A DNA stretch of 64,000 nt from Selenia dentaria (Eukaryota > Arthropoda > Insecta > Lepidoptera > Geometridae), in contig OU862885.1 in NCBI GenBank assembly GCA_917880725.1, forward strand, positions 12,086,119-12,150,118, read 5' to 3'. This document shows positions 55,404-64,000 of the stretch, piece by piece (the first letter of the stretch is position 1; every line of letters starts with the position of its first letter). The translations under genes were made by a program, and so were the position numbers. The notes under the pieces were generated by a model. It did no database searches. It was not told where the DNA came from and was given only the letters and a program-made list of their open reading frames with translations.

Positions 55404-55759
55404 AGGTGTAAGTTGGTAGCCGCCTACACGTAACAGCAGCAGACGACGTGTCGTCGCGTCATGTCTCTGCAGTCATGATTTCGAACTCGATTGCAGACGA
55501 CAACTGCATATGGCATCAACCATTTGAAAAGCGATACGAAAAATTTACTTTTCATTTGTTTTACTAGGTAGATTGGTACCCGCGAGCGGCACTTCTGATC
55601 TGCAGTCAGGCGACAGTGACGTCTGCCATTCGAAGACTTGTCGCTAGTTTCGTGTAACTAACTACAAATGGTGTTTCATACAAATACATAGAAACCAGTA
55701 GTGTCGGTGCGACACGTCGTTTGCTGCGGCTTCATGTAGCCAGCTACCAACTTTCACCC
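55404..55759. mobile_element. TIR element M6, 356 bp (AGTTGGTAGC ends)
   Basis: AGGTGTAAGTTGGTAGCCGC, CTACACGTAACAGCAGCAG, ACGACGTGTCG at the left are mirrored by GACACGTCGTTTGCTGCGG, CTTCATGTAGCCAGCTACCA and ACTTTCACCC at the right, about 50-bp imperfect TIRs. The interior is GC-richer, without ORFs. Confidence 0.75.
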
Positions 55760-56434
55760 AGAGAGTTGAAATACAAATCTTAGCTTTCACCTTACGTCTT
55801 TATGCTTCTAAGGATTTAGATCAATTCACTTTTGTCATTTCAAACGTTTTCTCTCTACATCTTTGACGCAGAACACTTAGTAATGCAGCTGTACTCCAAG
55901 AAATTAGGTCAACAATTGAATGAAGGCCGAGCTAGACCGACATTGTAATATAAAACGTGGAATCCAATCCACAAAATTACAAAATAAAATATGAACATAT
56001 TTAAATCTAACTTTCCTCCAGAAACATTCAATTTCCTTACATAACATTATTACTGCCAAAAATCCAAAAGTGGATATCTCAATATTCATGGTAACTTCAG
56101 AACACGGTCGAGTTTGGCTCTACGCCAGCTTTGAAATCGAGGCAGTTATAATGAATGAAGATATTTTCATCAAAAATGTATTTTAAATGAGTATATTTTT
56201 TTATTGTGGCGTACCTACTTTATTCGAAATTTTAAAACCCTGATAAAAGGAAGGGTTGTTTAAGTTCGATGTCGGTATTACCTGTTTTTATGACTGTGGC
56301 TACAAGTGCCGAAATAAAGGCTCCGATTACAATCAGACTGGGTTACTATTGTCGAGCTGGTGACCCTGCCTGCGAAGCTGCAAAGGTTCCTGGATTCAAA
56401 TCTTTGTTAAGAGCGCAAATTATGCTGTATTTTC
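55760..56434. other. No recognised feature
   Basis: A 61-codon minus-strand ORF is unsupported. Nothing else seen. Confidence 0.45.
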
Positions 56435-56610
56435 AACCGACTTCATAAAATGGAGGAGGTTTTTAATATCCTCATAACTTTTTACCTGGTGAACCGATGT
56501 TGATGTTTTTCTATTTAGTGTATTAGGTGGCGCTTCTCATTCTAACTCTTCCACTTAATTTGGTCGAGATTGAACCAGTAGTTTTATGATAATAATTTAT
56601 CATCAACATC
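56435..56610 (+). repeat. AAGTCGG repeat, 5' part only
   Basis: TTTCAACCGACTTCATAAAA, TGGAGGAGG, CTGGTGAACCGATG and TTGAACCAGTAGTTTTATGA. Truncated at the 3' side. Confidence 0.6.
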
Positions 56611-57505
56611 AGGTATATCAAATAAAAGACGGTTTCAAATCTTCGTAAATAAATAAGTGGTACTACTATTGTGCCGCTGCGTTTTTACAGTTCTATAGAG
56701 CGACGCCTGCTGTAGGCCTTTCTAACTAACCTTTCTACTGTCATGATTTAGTGCTATAGTGCCCAGTGGTGTGGCCCAACTTCATCTGGCGAGATGTGTT
56801 AATCGTGTACAGCTTCAGTGCCAGCATGAGCTTTGAATATTAATTTTGCGTGTCATTGCAGTCAATATCACGAAATATTAGATTAAGAGTCTCTATCACT
56901 AATAAATGAAAGAATGGCAGAAATTTCAACAAAGATTCAAAGTATCACTTCTCTCCAGAAAGTGATGAAAAACGAAGGAGGGATTCGGGTTAAGTTTATG
57001 CCTGCGATGCTCTTTTACACGACTACATTTAAACTGAAAACTTTGATTAATTTAGACTTTTCTGACATGCCAATATGAAACAAATAGTGATGCCATTTCA
57101 GCGCAGCGATTTTTCACAAATTTAACCAAATACATCTTGAAATCAATATAGCTATGTATATACGAAGATAGACGCTTAGGCAGATGTTACTTCAATAAAA
57201 CATTGAAATGGGTTTATCTAAAATTCCACGCGTTTTTGCAAAACACACACATCGGTTACTGTTCACAGCTGACGTTTGACATATTAGGCAGATGGGATAC
57301 GATGCCAACAAACATATTTCCAATCTAGATCTGCAATTTAGGTGTAGCCATATTCCATGTTTACAACAACATATAAGGCATTCAGTATTACGATGTTTAT
57401 CAAACTGTATTTGCCATTCAATTTGATAACACGATTTTATTTGTTTAACATAAGTATATATATCTTTATACAAGTTTTTTTAGAAGAACACTTATTTACT
57501 ACACA
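56611..57505. other. No recognised feature
   Basis: The 93-codon minus-strand ORF 57192-57473 is cysteine-rich (CLICCCKHGIWLHLNC) but shows no ordered zinc-finger spacing. Confidence 0.35.
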
Positions 57506-57582
57506 TCATTGACGTTTGTAAGTGCGTCTTTGATGCCTAATTGAATAAATGATATTAAATTTGATGATTTTGACTTTGACTA
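57506..57582 (+). mobile_element. LINE 3' tail, copy E (very short)
   Basis: CATTGACGTTTGTAAGTGCG, TCTTTGATGCCTAATTGAAT, then AAATGATATTAAATTTGATG and ATTTTGACTTTGAC. Only the last about 75 bp of the family at 53765-54413. Confidence 0.75.
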
Positions 57583-57662
57583 CTGGTTTATTTACCATCA
57601 AATGTGGTCTCTAACTATGGGTCTTGGCGGATCTTATAAATATGTAAGCTTAGTAAAGAATA

Positions 57663-57899
57663 AATGAGGAGATCCGTAAAGTAACGAAAGTCACCGATAT
57701 AGCTCAGAGGATAAGCCGCTGGATATGAAAGTGGGACATAACACAACCAATGGCCGATAAGGCCGAAAGGTTCTGAAGTGGAGAAGCTCATGGCAAGCGA
57801 AGCGTAGGTCATCCATCAATGTTATATGTAGGCCCAACTGGTCCTTATGGAAATCCATATTCATCAGAGGACGGGTGAGATGATGATGATGATGATGAC
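57663..57899 (+). pseudogene. RTE-clade LINE 3' relic
   Basis: GAGATCCGTAAAGTAACGAA, AGTCACCGATATAGCTCAG, GGCCGAAAGGTTCTGAAGTG and a GATGATGATGATGATGA tail align with 46085-46402, with internal deletions. Non-coding. Confidence 0.75.
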
Positions 57900-58004
57900 C
57901 CACGCCAAAAGCTAGACAAAAACTTGATGTTGAACATTTGAACCCCTATCCGAGACTTTATCACTGTTATTCATGAGCGTAACACCTAAGTACATAATTT
58001 TGCT

Positions 58005-58180
58005 ACACTATAATATTATAAAGAGATAATTTGTTTTTGTTTGATGGTTTGAATTGAATAGGCTCCGAAACTACTGCACCGATTTGAAAAATTATTTTAC
58101 CATTAGAATTCTGCATTATCCCTGACAGGTTATAGTATATTTTAAAAAAATATGAATCCGTATGAAAACTTCGATAATGT
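58005..58180 (+). mobile_element. Helitron internal fragment
   Basis: GAATAGGCTCCGAAACTACT, GCACCGATTTGAAAAATTAT and TTATCCCTGACAGGTTATAG match the block in 36425-36600. No terminus is present. Confidence 0.5.
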
Positions 58181-58492
58181 AACCCAAAGTGTAAAAATAT
58201 ATAATAATATAAATAAATACTTACCAGTAACGTCGAATTCCGAAACTTTTAGGCCAAAAATGTTCCTACCAACAATTTGTTCACAAGAAACAAAGTAACA
58301 TCTGCGTATATCAAAAGTATTCCAATTACTGTCATTAAAATACCAATAAAAACTTTTCTAGTTTACTGCGTCGTTGAATACCAACAGAGGGGTTTCTATA
58401 TTCTTAAGAAACCTATACCGTTGCACCGTTGAAGAATCGTTTTCGTTTATTTTTTACTTGTATACTTACTGTATATACAGGGTGTTTGGTAG

Positions 58493-58857
58493 AGGGACCG
58501 ACAAACCAAATGAGCGTGTTCGGGGGCCCACTGGAGAATACAAGTTGGCCAAAAAAAAAATCCCCGACACCCCTATTTTTTTTAACTTTTTATTGTGATT
58601 TTTCTCGTTTTCTCCAATATTGTACCAATTTTGCTTTGCGTGGCCTGAAGGTGTATTAGAGACCAAATTCAACTAAAACATCCGGTCTAAACAGATTTTA
58701 CAAGTGTTATGGTGGTAAATAGGTACAATTTCGGAGAAAAAGGGGAAAATCACAAAAAAAGTTAAACATTTTGGGGGGTCGGGGATTTTTGTTTGGCCAA
58801 CTTGTACCTATTCTCCAAGTGGTCCCCCGAACACGCTCATTTGGTTTGTCGGTCCCT
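58493..58857. mobile_element. Long-TIR MITE M7, 365 bp (AGGGACCGACAAACC ends)
   Basis: AGGGACCGACAAACCAAATG, AGCGTGTTCGGGGGCCCACT at the left are mirrored by CGAACACGCTCATTTGGTTT, GTCGGTCCCT at the right. Inverted similarity extends about 140 bp inward (AGTTGGCCAAA, TCCCCGAC, TTTCTC). CAGGGTG just outside the left end and TATATA flanks suggest insertion in a TA-rich site. ORFs on both strands are by-products of the symmetry. Confidence 0.85.
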
Positions 58858-58979
58858 ATATATATAACTTATTGTATACGTTATACATTATAACTAATAC
58901 CATAAAAAATGTTCTTCCATTTAAGCGGTAAGTATTTACATTGATTTGTGGTTGAACTTACTAGTACTAACCTGATGGC

Positions 58980-59110
58980 CTAGCACGAATAACTGCGAAA
59001 CGTAACGTGTCGTTCACGTTAAACTGTCATGTATCTAGGGCAACTGTGACACAGATAACTCATTGTTTGGTCGTCGAAGCGTGACATGTTGACGCTTTCG
59101 ATACGAATGC
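58980..59110 (-). repeat. Unclassified repeat U4, copy 2
   Basis: The reverse complement matches 13310-13520; TGTCATGTATCTAGGGCAAC and AAGCGTGACATGTTGACGC are the clearest words. Confidence 0.6.
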
Positions 59111-59114
59111 TTTT

Positions 59115-59550
59115 TAATCGACTTCAAAAAAGGAGGCGGGTATATGTTTGTATGTATGGTTTTTTTTATGTGTGTATTAAACAATTTCTCCCCCATTTGA
59201 GGACCGATTCTTAAAATTATTTTTTGTGTGGTAGAGTATACATCCGAGGTGGTCCCATTTAAATTTCATAAAATTCGGTCAAGTAGTTTTTAAGTTACAC
59301 TCCAAAAACTGTAAATTTATCCTATCTTGATGATATCATCATTGACGGTGAATGACAATCGATTCTGTAAGTAGCAAGGGTCACTAAAAATGGTGAAAAA
59401 AACTTTACCAAAAAATGGAACCGGTTTCAAAACCAAAAAGACTGAAATAAATTGTCGAAGTCAGTACATACCATGATAGTTCAATAGTAGGTAACTATAA
59501 TCAGAATATTGTGCGCATGATTGTATTGAAGTCGGTTCCATTTTTTTTTC
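59115..59550 (+). repeat. AAGTCGG repeat, long form, best preserved copy
   Basis: Starts ATCGACTTCAAAAAAGGAGG, ends TATTGAAGTCGGTTCC. Contains the full order: TCCCCCATTTGAGGACCG, CCGAGGTGGTCCCATTTAAA, TTGACGGTGAATGACAATCG, AAGTAGCAAGGGTCACTAAA, AATTGTCGAAGTCAGTAC. Useful as the reference for the family. Confidence 0.75.
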
Positions 59551-60164
59551 GCAAGGTATTAGCTACGGCCTCTGGTTAGCTACCAACTCCAATTTTGTAA
59601 TTGTAATTGTAATCAAACCTGTCAAGAAACACCTTACATTGTTTTGGCAGCTTCCCTTGACATTCAGAAGTAAATAATAATGAAATCACATAAACAGAAT
59701 GCAAATAAATGTAAAGGCAAAATAGAATTAATAAACAACATTATGTTGTGCGTGTCATGAGCATGGCTCCTGACAGCATACGACCAAAGCATTTTTTTTA
59801 GTTTCTAATGTTCAGTCGTATGACATGGTCATAGATTCACGTGCGCCAGGGCAAAAAAAAACACCGTCTCACGAAGCGACACACGACGACATCTCGCTGT
59901 CCTACTCTGTAAAGTATTGGTACCACAAAATATTTATTAATATTAATACATTTCAATGTTTGAGATTGCTTAAGCAGGCGTTAGTGCTTTGAAAAGTAAT
60001 ACTATAAAAATTACAAGGGTTGCGATGTCAATACAAAAGTTCAAGTATTTCTAAATAATGCTTCTTTCGGTGGGATGGTACTGTTAACTGTCCAATAGAT
60101 GTCGCTCCGTCCCCGCAAGACGGTCAAGTAGTCAAATAGAGAGTTAAAATTCGATGCTCGGACC
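59551..60164. other. No recognised feature
   Basis: No supportable ORF or repeat boundary. Confidence 0.45.
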
Positions 60165-60310
60165 AGATTCTCGGTGGCCTAGTTGGTCAATGGCGTCTGA
60201 CACGGAGAGTCAGAAGACGCGGGATCGAATCCCGTCCGAGTATGTGAATTTTTCTCTCTATAAATTTCAATGTAACTATTTGTTGATTGTTGACAGATAT
60301 ACAACAATTA
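60165..60310 (+). mobile_element. tRNA-derived SINE S2, best copy
   Basis: Box A TGGCCTAGTTGG at 60175-60186 and box B GGGATCGAATCCC at 60221-60233. CTCGG at 60170 pairs with CCGAG at 60236-60240 as an acceptor-like stem. The body TGAATTTTTCTCTCTATAAA follows, as in the other copies. No tRNA gene call because the tail and dispersed copies identify it as a SINE. Confidence 0.85.
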
Positions 60311-60604
60311 CGGTCAAAAACATAACACTCATTTTTATTTCACTGTAGTCGGGTAAATACAGACATGATCATGCAATATTTGCTTCGGCCAAGACTCAAG
60401 AACCCGGAGCTTACGATACACAAACAGTACCATTAGCTACGGGCCATATTATTATAGTTTACTACGTGTATTCGACAATATTAAAAAATTTAGTTTGAAT
60501 ATATAAATCAATATTTAAAATATTTATTGTATTAATATGGGTACCACGACCCACGGGGACGACCATTGCATGAGGATAAAAGTACCCTGTGTAACAATCC
60601 TACA
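60311..60604. other. No recognised feature
   Basis: AT-rich sequence without supportable genes. Confidence 0.4.
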
Positions 60605-60815
60605 TATAGAATATCTCCGTTCAGGGCAGGAATTTAAGCATGTCGCTCTCGCTACTTGCTCCCGCGTCGCCCGGCGAAACTAGTTTCGCCAAAGAAGAGA
60701 AAACACCGCCTCACTAGGCGGTACAAGTTTCGCTGCAGTTATGGAACTTCATACTGTTTACCCATCGAGTTCCGCGTGGTATTTTTCGCTACCCACAGCG
60801 TTAACGAATGAATTC
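60605..60815 (-). mobile_element. Harbinger-like MITE M8, truncated inverted copy
   Basis: The reverse complement (GTAGCGAAAAATACCACGCG, GAACTCGATGGGTAAACAG, CTGCAGCGAAACTTGTACCG, CCTAGTGAGGCGGT, CGCCGGGCGACGCGGGAGC) matches the first half of 60987-61321. The outer TIRs are missing or eroded. Confidence 0.8.
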
Positions 60816-60878
60816 GTTGGCAAACACTAGTGCAATATGTATTAAAATCTATATCTCTATAATATATATATATGTATA

Positions 60879-61773
60879 CTAGCTGGTACCCTCGACGTTG
60901 TCTGCGCAGGATATAGTACTGCGAGTAGCTTATTATCTTCTTCAAGCCCATATCTGTCTTTATACCAAAACGTCATAAAATATTTAAGGCCTATTCAGAA
61001 CTGAGCGTTATTCGCTACCGCTGTGAGTAGCGAAAAATACCACGCGGAACTCGATGGGTAAATAGTATGAAGTTCCATAACTGCAGCGAAACTTGTACCG
61101 CCTAGTGAGGCGGTATTATCTTTTGTTTGGCGAAACTAGTTCCGCCGGGCGACGCAGGAGCAGGTAGCTGCAACATGCTTTCTGCCCTCGCCCCGCTAAA
61201 CGGATACATCTACCGCGCGGTAGCGATATCCGCTCTGGTGTGAACAGCGAAATTAACGCATAACCTTTCAGATTTCTCTATCGCTCGCGGTAGCAAATAA
61301 CGCCCAGGTCTGAATAGGCCTTTACATGAGTAAATTTAGGAACTTAGTAAATCATTCCGTAAACACTAATAAAAAATACAGTACCTACGTGCATACAAAT
61401 ATAAAATTAATCACCATAGAAAAAACAGTCATTACATTTCATCACCCTTGACGGTCGCCGAGCACTTCTAGTGTATCGAAATGTCAAAATGATACAAACA
61501 TTGACAGAATTGTCATCTTCTATACCTAATTGCCTAAGATCTTAACGTAGGCCGAGATCTTGTTATTTTGTCTATGCTGTGCCCAAGAATAAAACGCTTT
61601 TTCACCCGCGTGGTGGTGGATTAAGACGATGATGAAAAGTATCGTATGTGTTAATTCAGTACCAAATTTCACCTAAATTGCCCCCGCCGTTTGAGCGTGA
61701 AAGAGTAACAAAGATGCACACATCCATATTGATGTCCATAAACCTAATTATCACGTTTATAATATTAGTAGGA
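60879..61773 (-). mobile_element. Non-autonomous Helitron, family H2, carrying an inserted MITE
   Basis: On the minus strand it starts A|TCCTACTAATATTATAAACG and ends ACGTCGAGGGTACCAGCTAG|T (CTAG at 60879-60882). Colinear with 14237-14825 except for the 335-bp MITE at 60987-61321. No Rep/helicase coding region. Confidence 0.8.
60987..61321 (+). mobile_element. Harbinger-like MITE M8, complete copy, 335 bp
   Basis: TIRs AGGCCTATTCAGA and TCTGAATAGGCCT, continuing as GTTATTCGCTACCGC / GCGGTAGCAAATAAC. TTA flanks both sides (60984-60986 and 61322-61324). A 3-bp TTA target duplication is typical of PIF/Harbinger elements. The interior is GC-richer than the host Helitron. Confidence 0.8.
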
Positions 61774-62429
61774 TTATATATATATATATAAAATAAAGTA
61801 TATAGTCCTATAAACTTAAAGGCTTACATGTTTTGTTAACCTATAGGTCTATCTACGGGTTCGAAATATCTTCCAAATCTGCTTTCAGATCTCAAAAGCT
61901 TTCACTCCAACAAAAAAATACTCCAGTTATTTTACGAGAAAAATTCTGTACTTAAGCATAACAATATCGTAAGAATAGGAATAAGAACCGAAGAACCTTT
62001 CTTCTAAATTCGACCGCTTTGCCAATGACGTCACGAAGTTCAAGCCGAAGACGTCATTAAGGACTTACAAATAAAACATTTACATTCATAAAGCTCGTAT
62101 TGTTTGGCATGTAAGGGTAGGATTCGTGTGGCTTTTAGTCTTTGTAGTTGGTTCTAGAGGTGTCATTGACGGATCCCTGACATTTCTCATCGAGAGTCAT
62201 TATGAAACGTCACAGACGATACCTCGACACGCGTTGCCGCTCATTTCGTGAAATAAATTCTGCAATTACCTGTACCTTCGCTTTTTCACGGTTTTATGGT
62301 GATGAGACAGACGGCTTCCTTCGGACCGGATGGTAGACACGTAACTATGTACTTTTACGTACTAACAAGTGGCTATCTTTTTTATCATCAGTAAAAAAAA
62401 ACCTACAACGCTGTAAATTAAACAGCGAC
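61774..62429. other. No recognised feature
   Basis: Starts with a short TA microsatellite next to the Helitron 5' end (about 61774-61790). No supportable gene. Confidence 0.45.
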
Positions 62430-62590
62430 TGTATTTTTTTATGTTTGTTACCTACCATAACTTTTGATAGAGTGAACCGATTCTCAAAATTCCTTTTTTG
62501 TTTGAAAGCGGCTGGTCCCATTTAAATTTCATCAAATTCGGTCCAGCAGTTTTTTAATTATTAAATTTTTCAAATTGTACTTGTAATCCC
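62430..62590 (+). repeat. AAGTCGG repeat, internal part
   Basis: GACTGTATTTTTTTATGTTT, AGAGTGAACCGATTCTCAAA, CATTTAAATTTCATCAAATT, CGGTCCAGCAG and TTTTTCAAATTGTACTTG. Both AAGTCGG ends are lost. Confidence 0.65.
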
Positions 62591-62815
62591 GATGTTTCGT
62601 AGTATAATATTGTTTAAATTTCAACGTTTCATATCACGAAAGCCTAAGAAATCACTAGTAACACTGGTTCGAGAGTCTTTACCTTAAATTATAATAAAAT
62701 ATTTCATATCCGAAAGTACCTGACTCTGTTCGTTATATTATATTTTCACGACAAATGGCTGAATGGAATCGTAATGATATTTGGCAAGGACACTTACACC
62801 TGGGGAAGGACATAG

Positions 62816-63421
62816 AATACTTTTGATCATCACGCCGGTGAAACCACGGGGTGTGATGTATCCAATATATGTATTTGAAAATATAATGTATGTTCGTAAA
62901 AATTTACATAAATATAAGTTAAATAGTGATCACCACACTTTTAATACCAGAAATACAAATAGGATAGCTGTACCTAGTTTTAGACTTGCGAAGACTAATA
63001 AGTCATTCCTAGGAAATTGTGTGCGTTTTTACAATAAAATCCCAAAGCACATAACTGAGCTCACAGAGGGCAAATTCAAGTTGACTGTAAAAAACGTTTT
63101 AATAAAAAAAAGCTTACTATAAAGTTCGACATTATATAGAAGATAAAGATGCTTGGAATACTCCACTTCTGGCAAGCTGTCTCTCTGCCACCCATAAAAT
63201 GTAATATTTGTAGTACCTAAGTAGAAACATTGTAAACATCCATATAAAAAGAATGGCCCCGAGTTTCTTTCCGCTTCTTCTCGGTGGGTTCTATATATTT
63301 TGGAACGCGGCGGTAGAGTCTTTAAAGTACATTATAATGAAAAGTTGAAGTTCATAAGTGCGTCTTTGATGCCTAAATTGAATAAATGATTTTGACTTTG
63401 ACTTTGACGTGGCGCAACTAG
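62816..63421 (+). mobile_element. Helitron 3' end split by LINE copy D
   Basis: CATCACGCCGGTGAAACCAC then GGGGTG stops at about 62849, where the LINE begins. After the LINE tail, GTGGCGCAACTAG|T (CTAG 63418-63421) supplies the missing terminus. Together these are the canonical order GGTGAAACCGCGG...CAGCTAG. Confidence 0.6.
62850..63413 (+). pseudogene. LINE copy D (C-terminal tail plus 3' UTR)
   Basis: A frame in 62850-63122 reads VMYPIYVFENIMYVRKNLHK, YKLNSDHHTFNTRNTNRIAV, PSFRLAKTNKSFLGNCVRFY and NKIPKHITELTEGKFKLTVK, then a stop at 63120-63122. The 3' UTR from about 63195 closely matches copies A and C (AATGGCCCCGAGTTTC, ATTTTGGAACGCGGCGG) and ends (TTTGAC)n. The protein part is more diverged than the UTR, so this is a sister subfamily. 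Non-functional. Confidence 0.85.
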
Positions 63422-63544
63422 TTAGTCATGTATGAATTCAAGGTTTACTATATATTATTGTAATCTATCTCGATGATATTATTCTGGGATCAATTGTTGA
63501 TAATAGCTAGTAGAATTTCATACTTCAGCAGTGAATGTCGTTTT

Positions 63545-63765
63545 TTTATATTAATATGGGACAACATCCACAGAAGACCTTCATGTCCCCAGACTAGGTA
63601 GAGCCTATGGTAGCCGGATGACTGATATACATACTTGTATACATATACATACCCAGACATATACCAAACAGACATGTACAGAAATGTTTGACCTGTCCGG
63701 GGATCGAACCCGGTAACACCAACCCATTACTACCGACTGCACCAACTAGCCAGTCATATTCACCG
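63545..63765 (-). mobile_element. tRNA-derived SINE S3
   Basis: On the minus strand: TGGCTAGTTGGTGCAGTCGG (box A region, 63757-63738), GTTACCGGGTTCGATCCCCG (box B, 63714-63695), then GGACAGGTCAAACATTTCTG, TCTGTTTGGTATATGTCTG and a body ending in ATGTTGTCCC. The head has a stem-capable tRNA layout but the body marks it as a SINE. Confidence 0.8.
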
Positions 63766-64000
63766 GCCCAGTTTGGACACGGAAGTTATAAAACATTATT
63801 TGAGTATTTTGAATGACCAACCAGCTCCATGCGAGATGATGCAACGAAGAAATTCCATAGTACAGTGAGTTCTATTTGTGTGCCTGGTAACGCAAAACTA
63901 ATATTGGTATTCATCGAACTATGGGTCAGCAAGAAGACCTACTTGTTTACACCTCACGAATAGGTAAACTTACATACAGAAACATAAAAGTAATGAAATT
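63766..64000. other. No recognised feature
   Basis: Short stretch to the window edge without a supportable gene. Confidence 0.4.

Noticed and set aside
57192..57473. Cysteine-rich 93-codon frame as a zinc-finger protein
   Set aside because: The cysteines and histidines do not follow any zinc-finger spacing I know; composition alone is not evidence.
60165..60245. Functional tRNA gene with good A and B boxes
   Set aside because: The same head plus a shared TGAATTTTTCTCTCTATAA body is dispersed at 32990 and 43750, which identifies a SINE. The same argument applies to 31505-31582, 40868-40940 and 63690-63760.
1..64000. Bacterial or viral origin, or an autonomous defence-like gene system
   Set aside because: No operon structure, ribosome-binding-site-spaced ORFs or conserved enzyme genes. 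All protein homology seen is to pieces of non-LTR retrotransposon ORF2, and the non-coding repeats are lepidopteran types.

Overview
This 64 kb window is AT-rich nuclear DNA from an insect, very probably a moth or butterfly (Lepidoptera). The evidence is the repeat content. It includes RTE-type LINE ends finishing in a GATGAT tail after the ...QWTSYG-type C-terminus, LINE 3' ends finishing in TTTGACTTTGAC, tRNA-derived SINEs with an AAATRTTTGTGTGATGAGCA-type body, and many Helitron termini ending in CTAG|T. I see no intact host protein gene, no genuine tRNA or rRNA gene, and nothing bacterial such as an operon or CRISPR. The window reads as intergenic or intronic repeat-rich DNA.

Layout. 0-5.5 kb: Helitron end, antisense LINE 3' end, a TTAA-bounded element carrying a 13-bp minisatellite, and an inverted RTE pair. 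5.5-18.3 kb: a dense field of one dispersed repeat bounded by AACCGACTTC / GAAGTCGG, an unclassified inverted pair (8.0 and 10.5 kb), a jockey-like LINE 3' end and a Helitron. 18.3-24 kb: a second LINE 3' end, a complete non-autonomous Helitron and a small palindromic MITE. 24-26.3 kb: a 1.55-kb satellite array with an 81-bp unit made of two related halves, next to a reverse transcriptase relic and a foldback element. 26.9-33 kb: more MITEs, an RTE relic, a textbook 882-bp Helitron, a SINE and a foldback with nearly identical 77-bp arms. 33.5-34.65 kb: a LINE split by a GC-rich retroelement with a 15-bp target duplication. 36-42.7 kb: MITE, Helitron, two antisense LINE relics and a SINE, then a LINE nested in another repeat whose empty site is present at 8.7 kb. 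44.9-50 kb: several TIR elements, including a twin pair of 331-bp TTAA-bounded elements. 51-58 kb: RTE and LINE relics. 58.5-63.8 kb: long-TIR MITEs, a Helitron carrying a Harbinger-like MITE, a LINE apparently inserted in a Helitron end, and SINEs.

How the parts relate. There is no pathway to reconstruct. The history is one of layered insertions that can be ordered from target duplications and paralogous empty sites within the window. Autonomous coding capacity survives only as broken reverse transcriptase pieces (25.8, 27.8, 38.5, 39.2, 41.4, 46.1, 51.4, 53.9, 62.9 kb), so the many non-autonomous elements must have been mobilised from elsewhere. Family names are given at clade level only and rest on motif recognition, not on a database search. 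Percentages are not given because no alignment was run.
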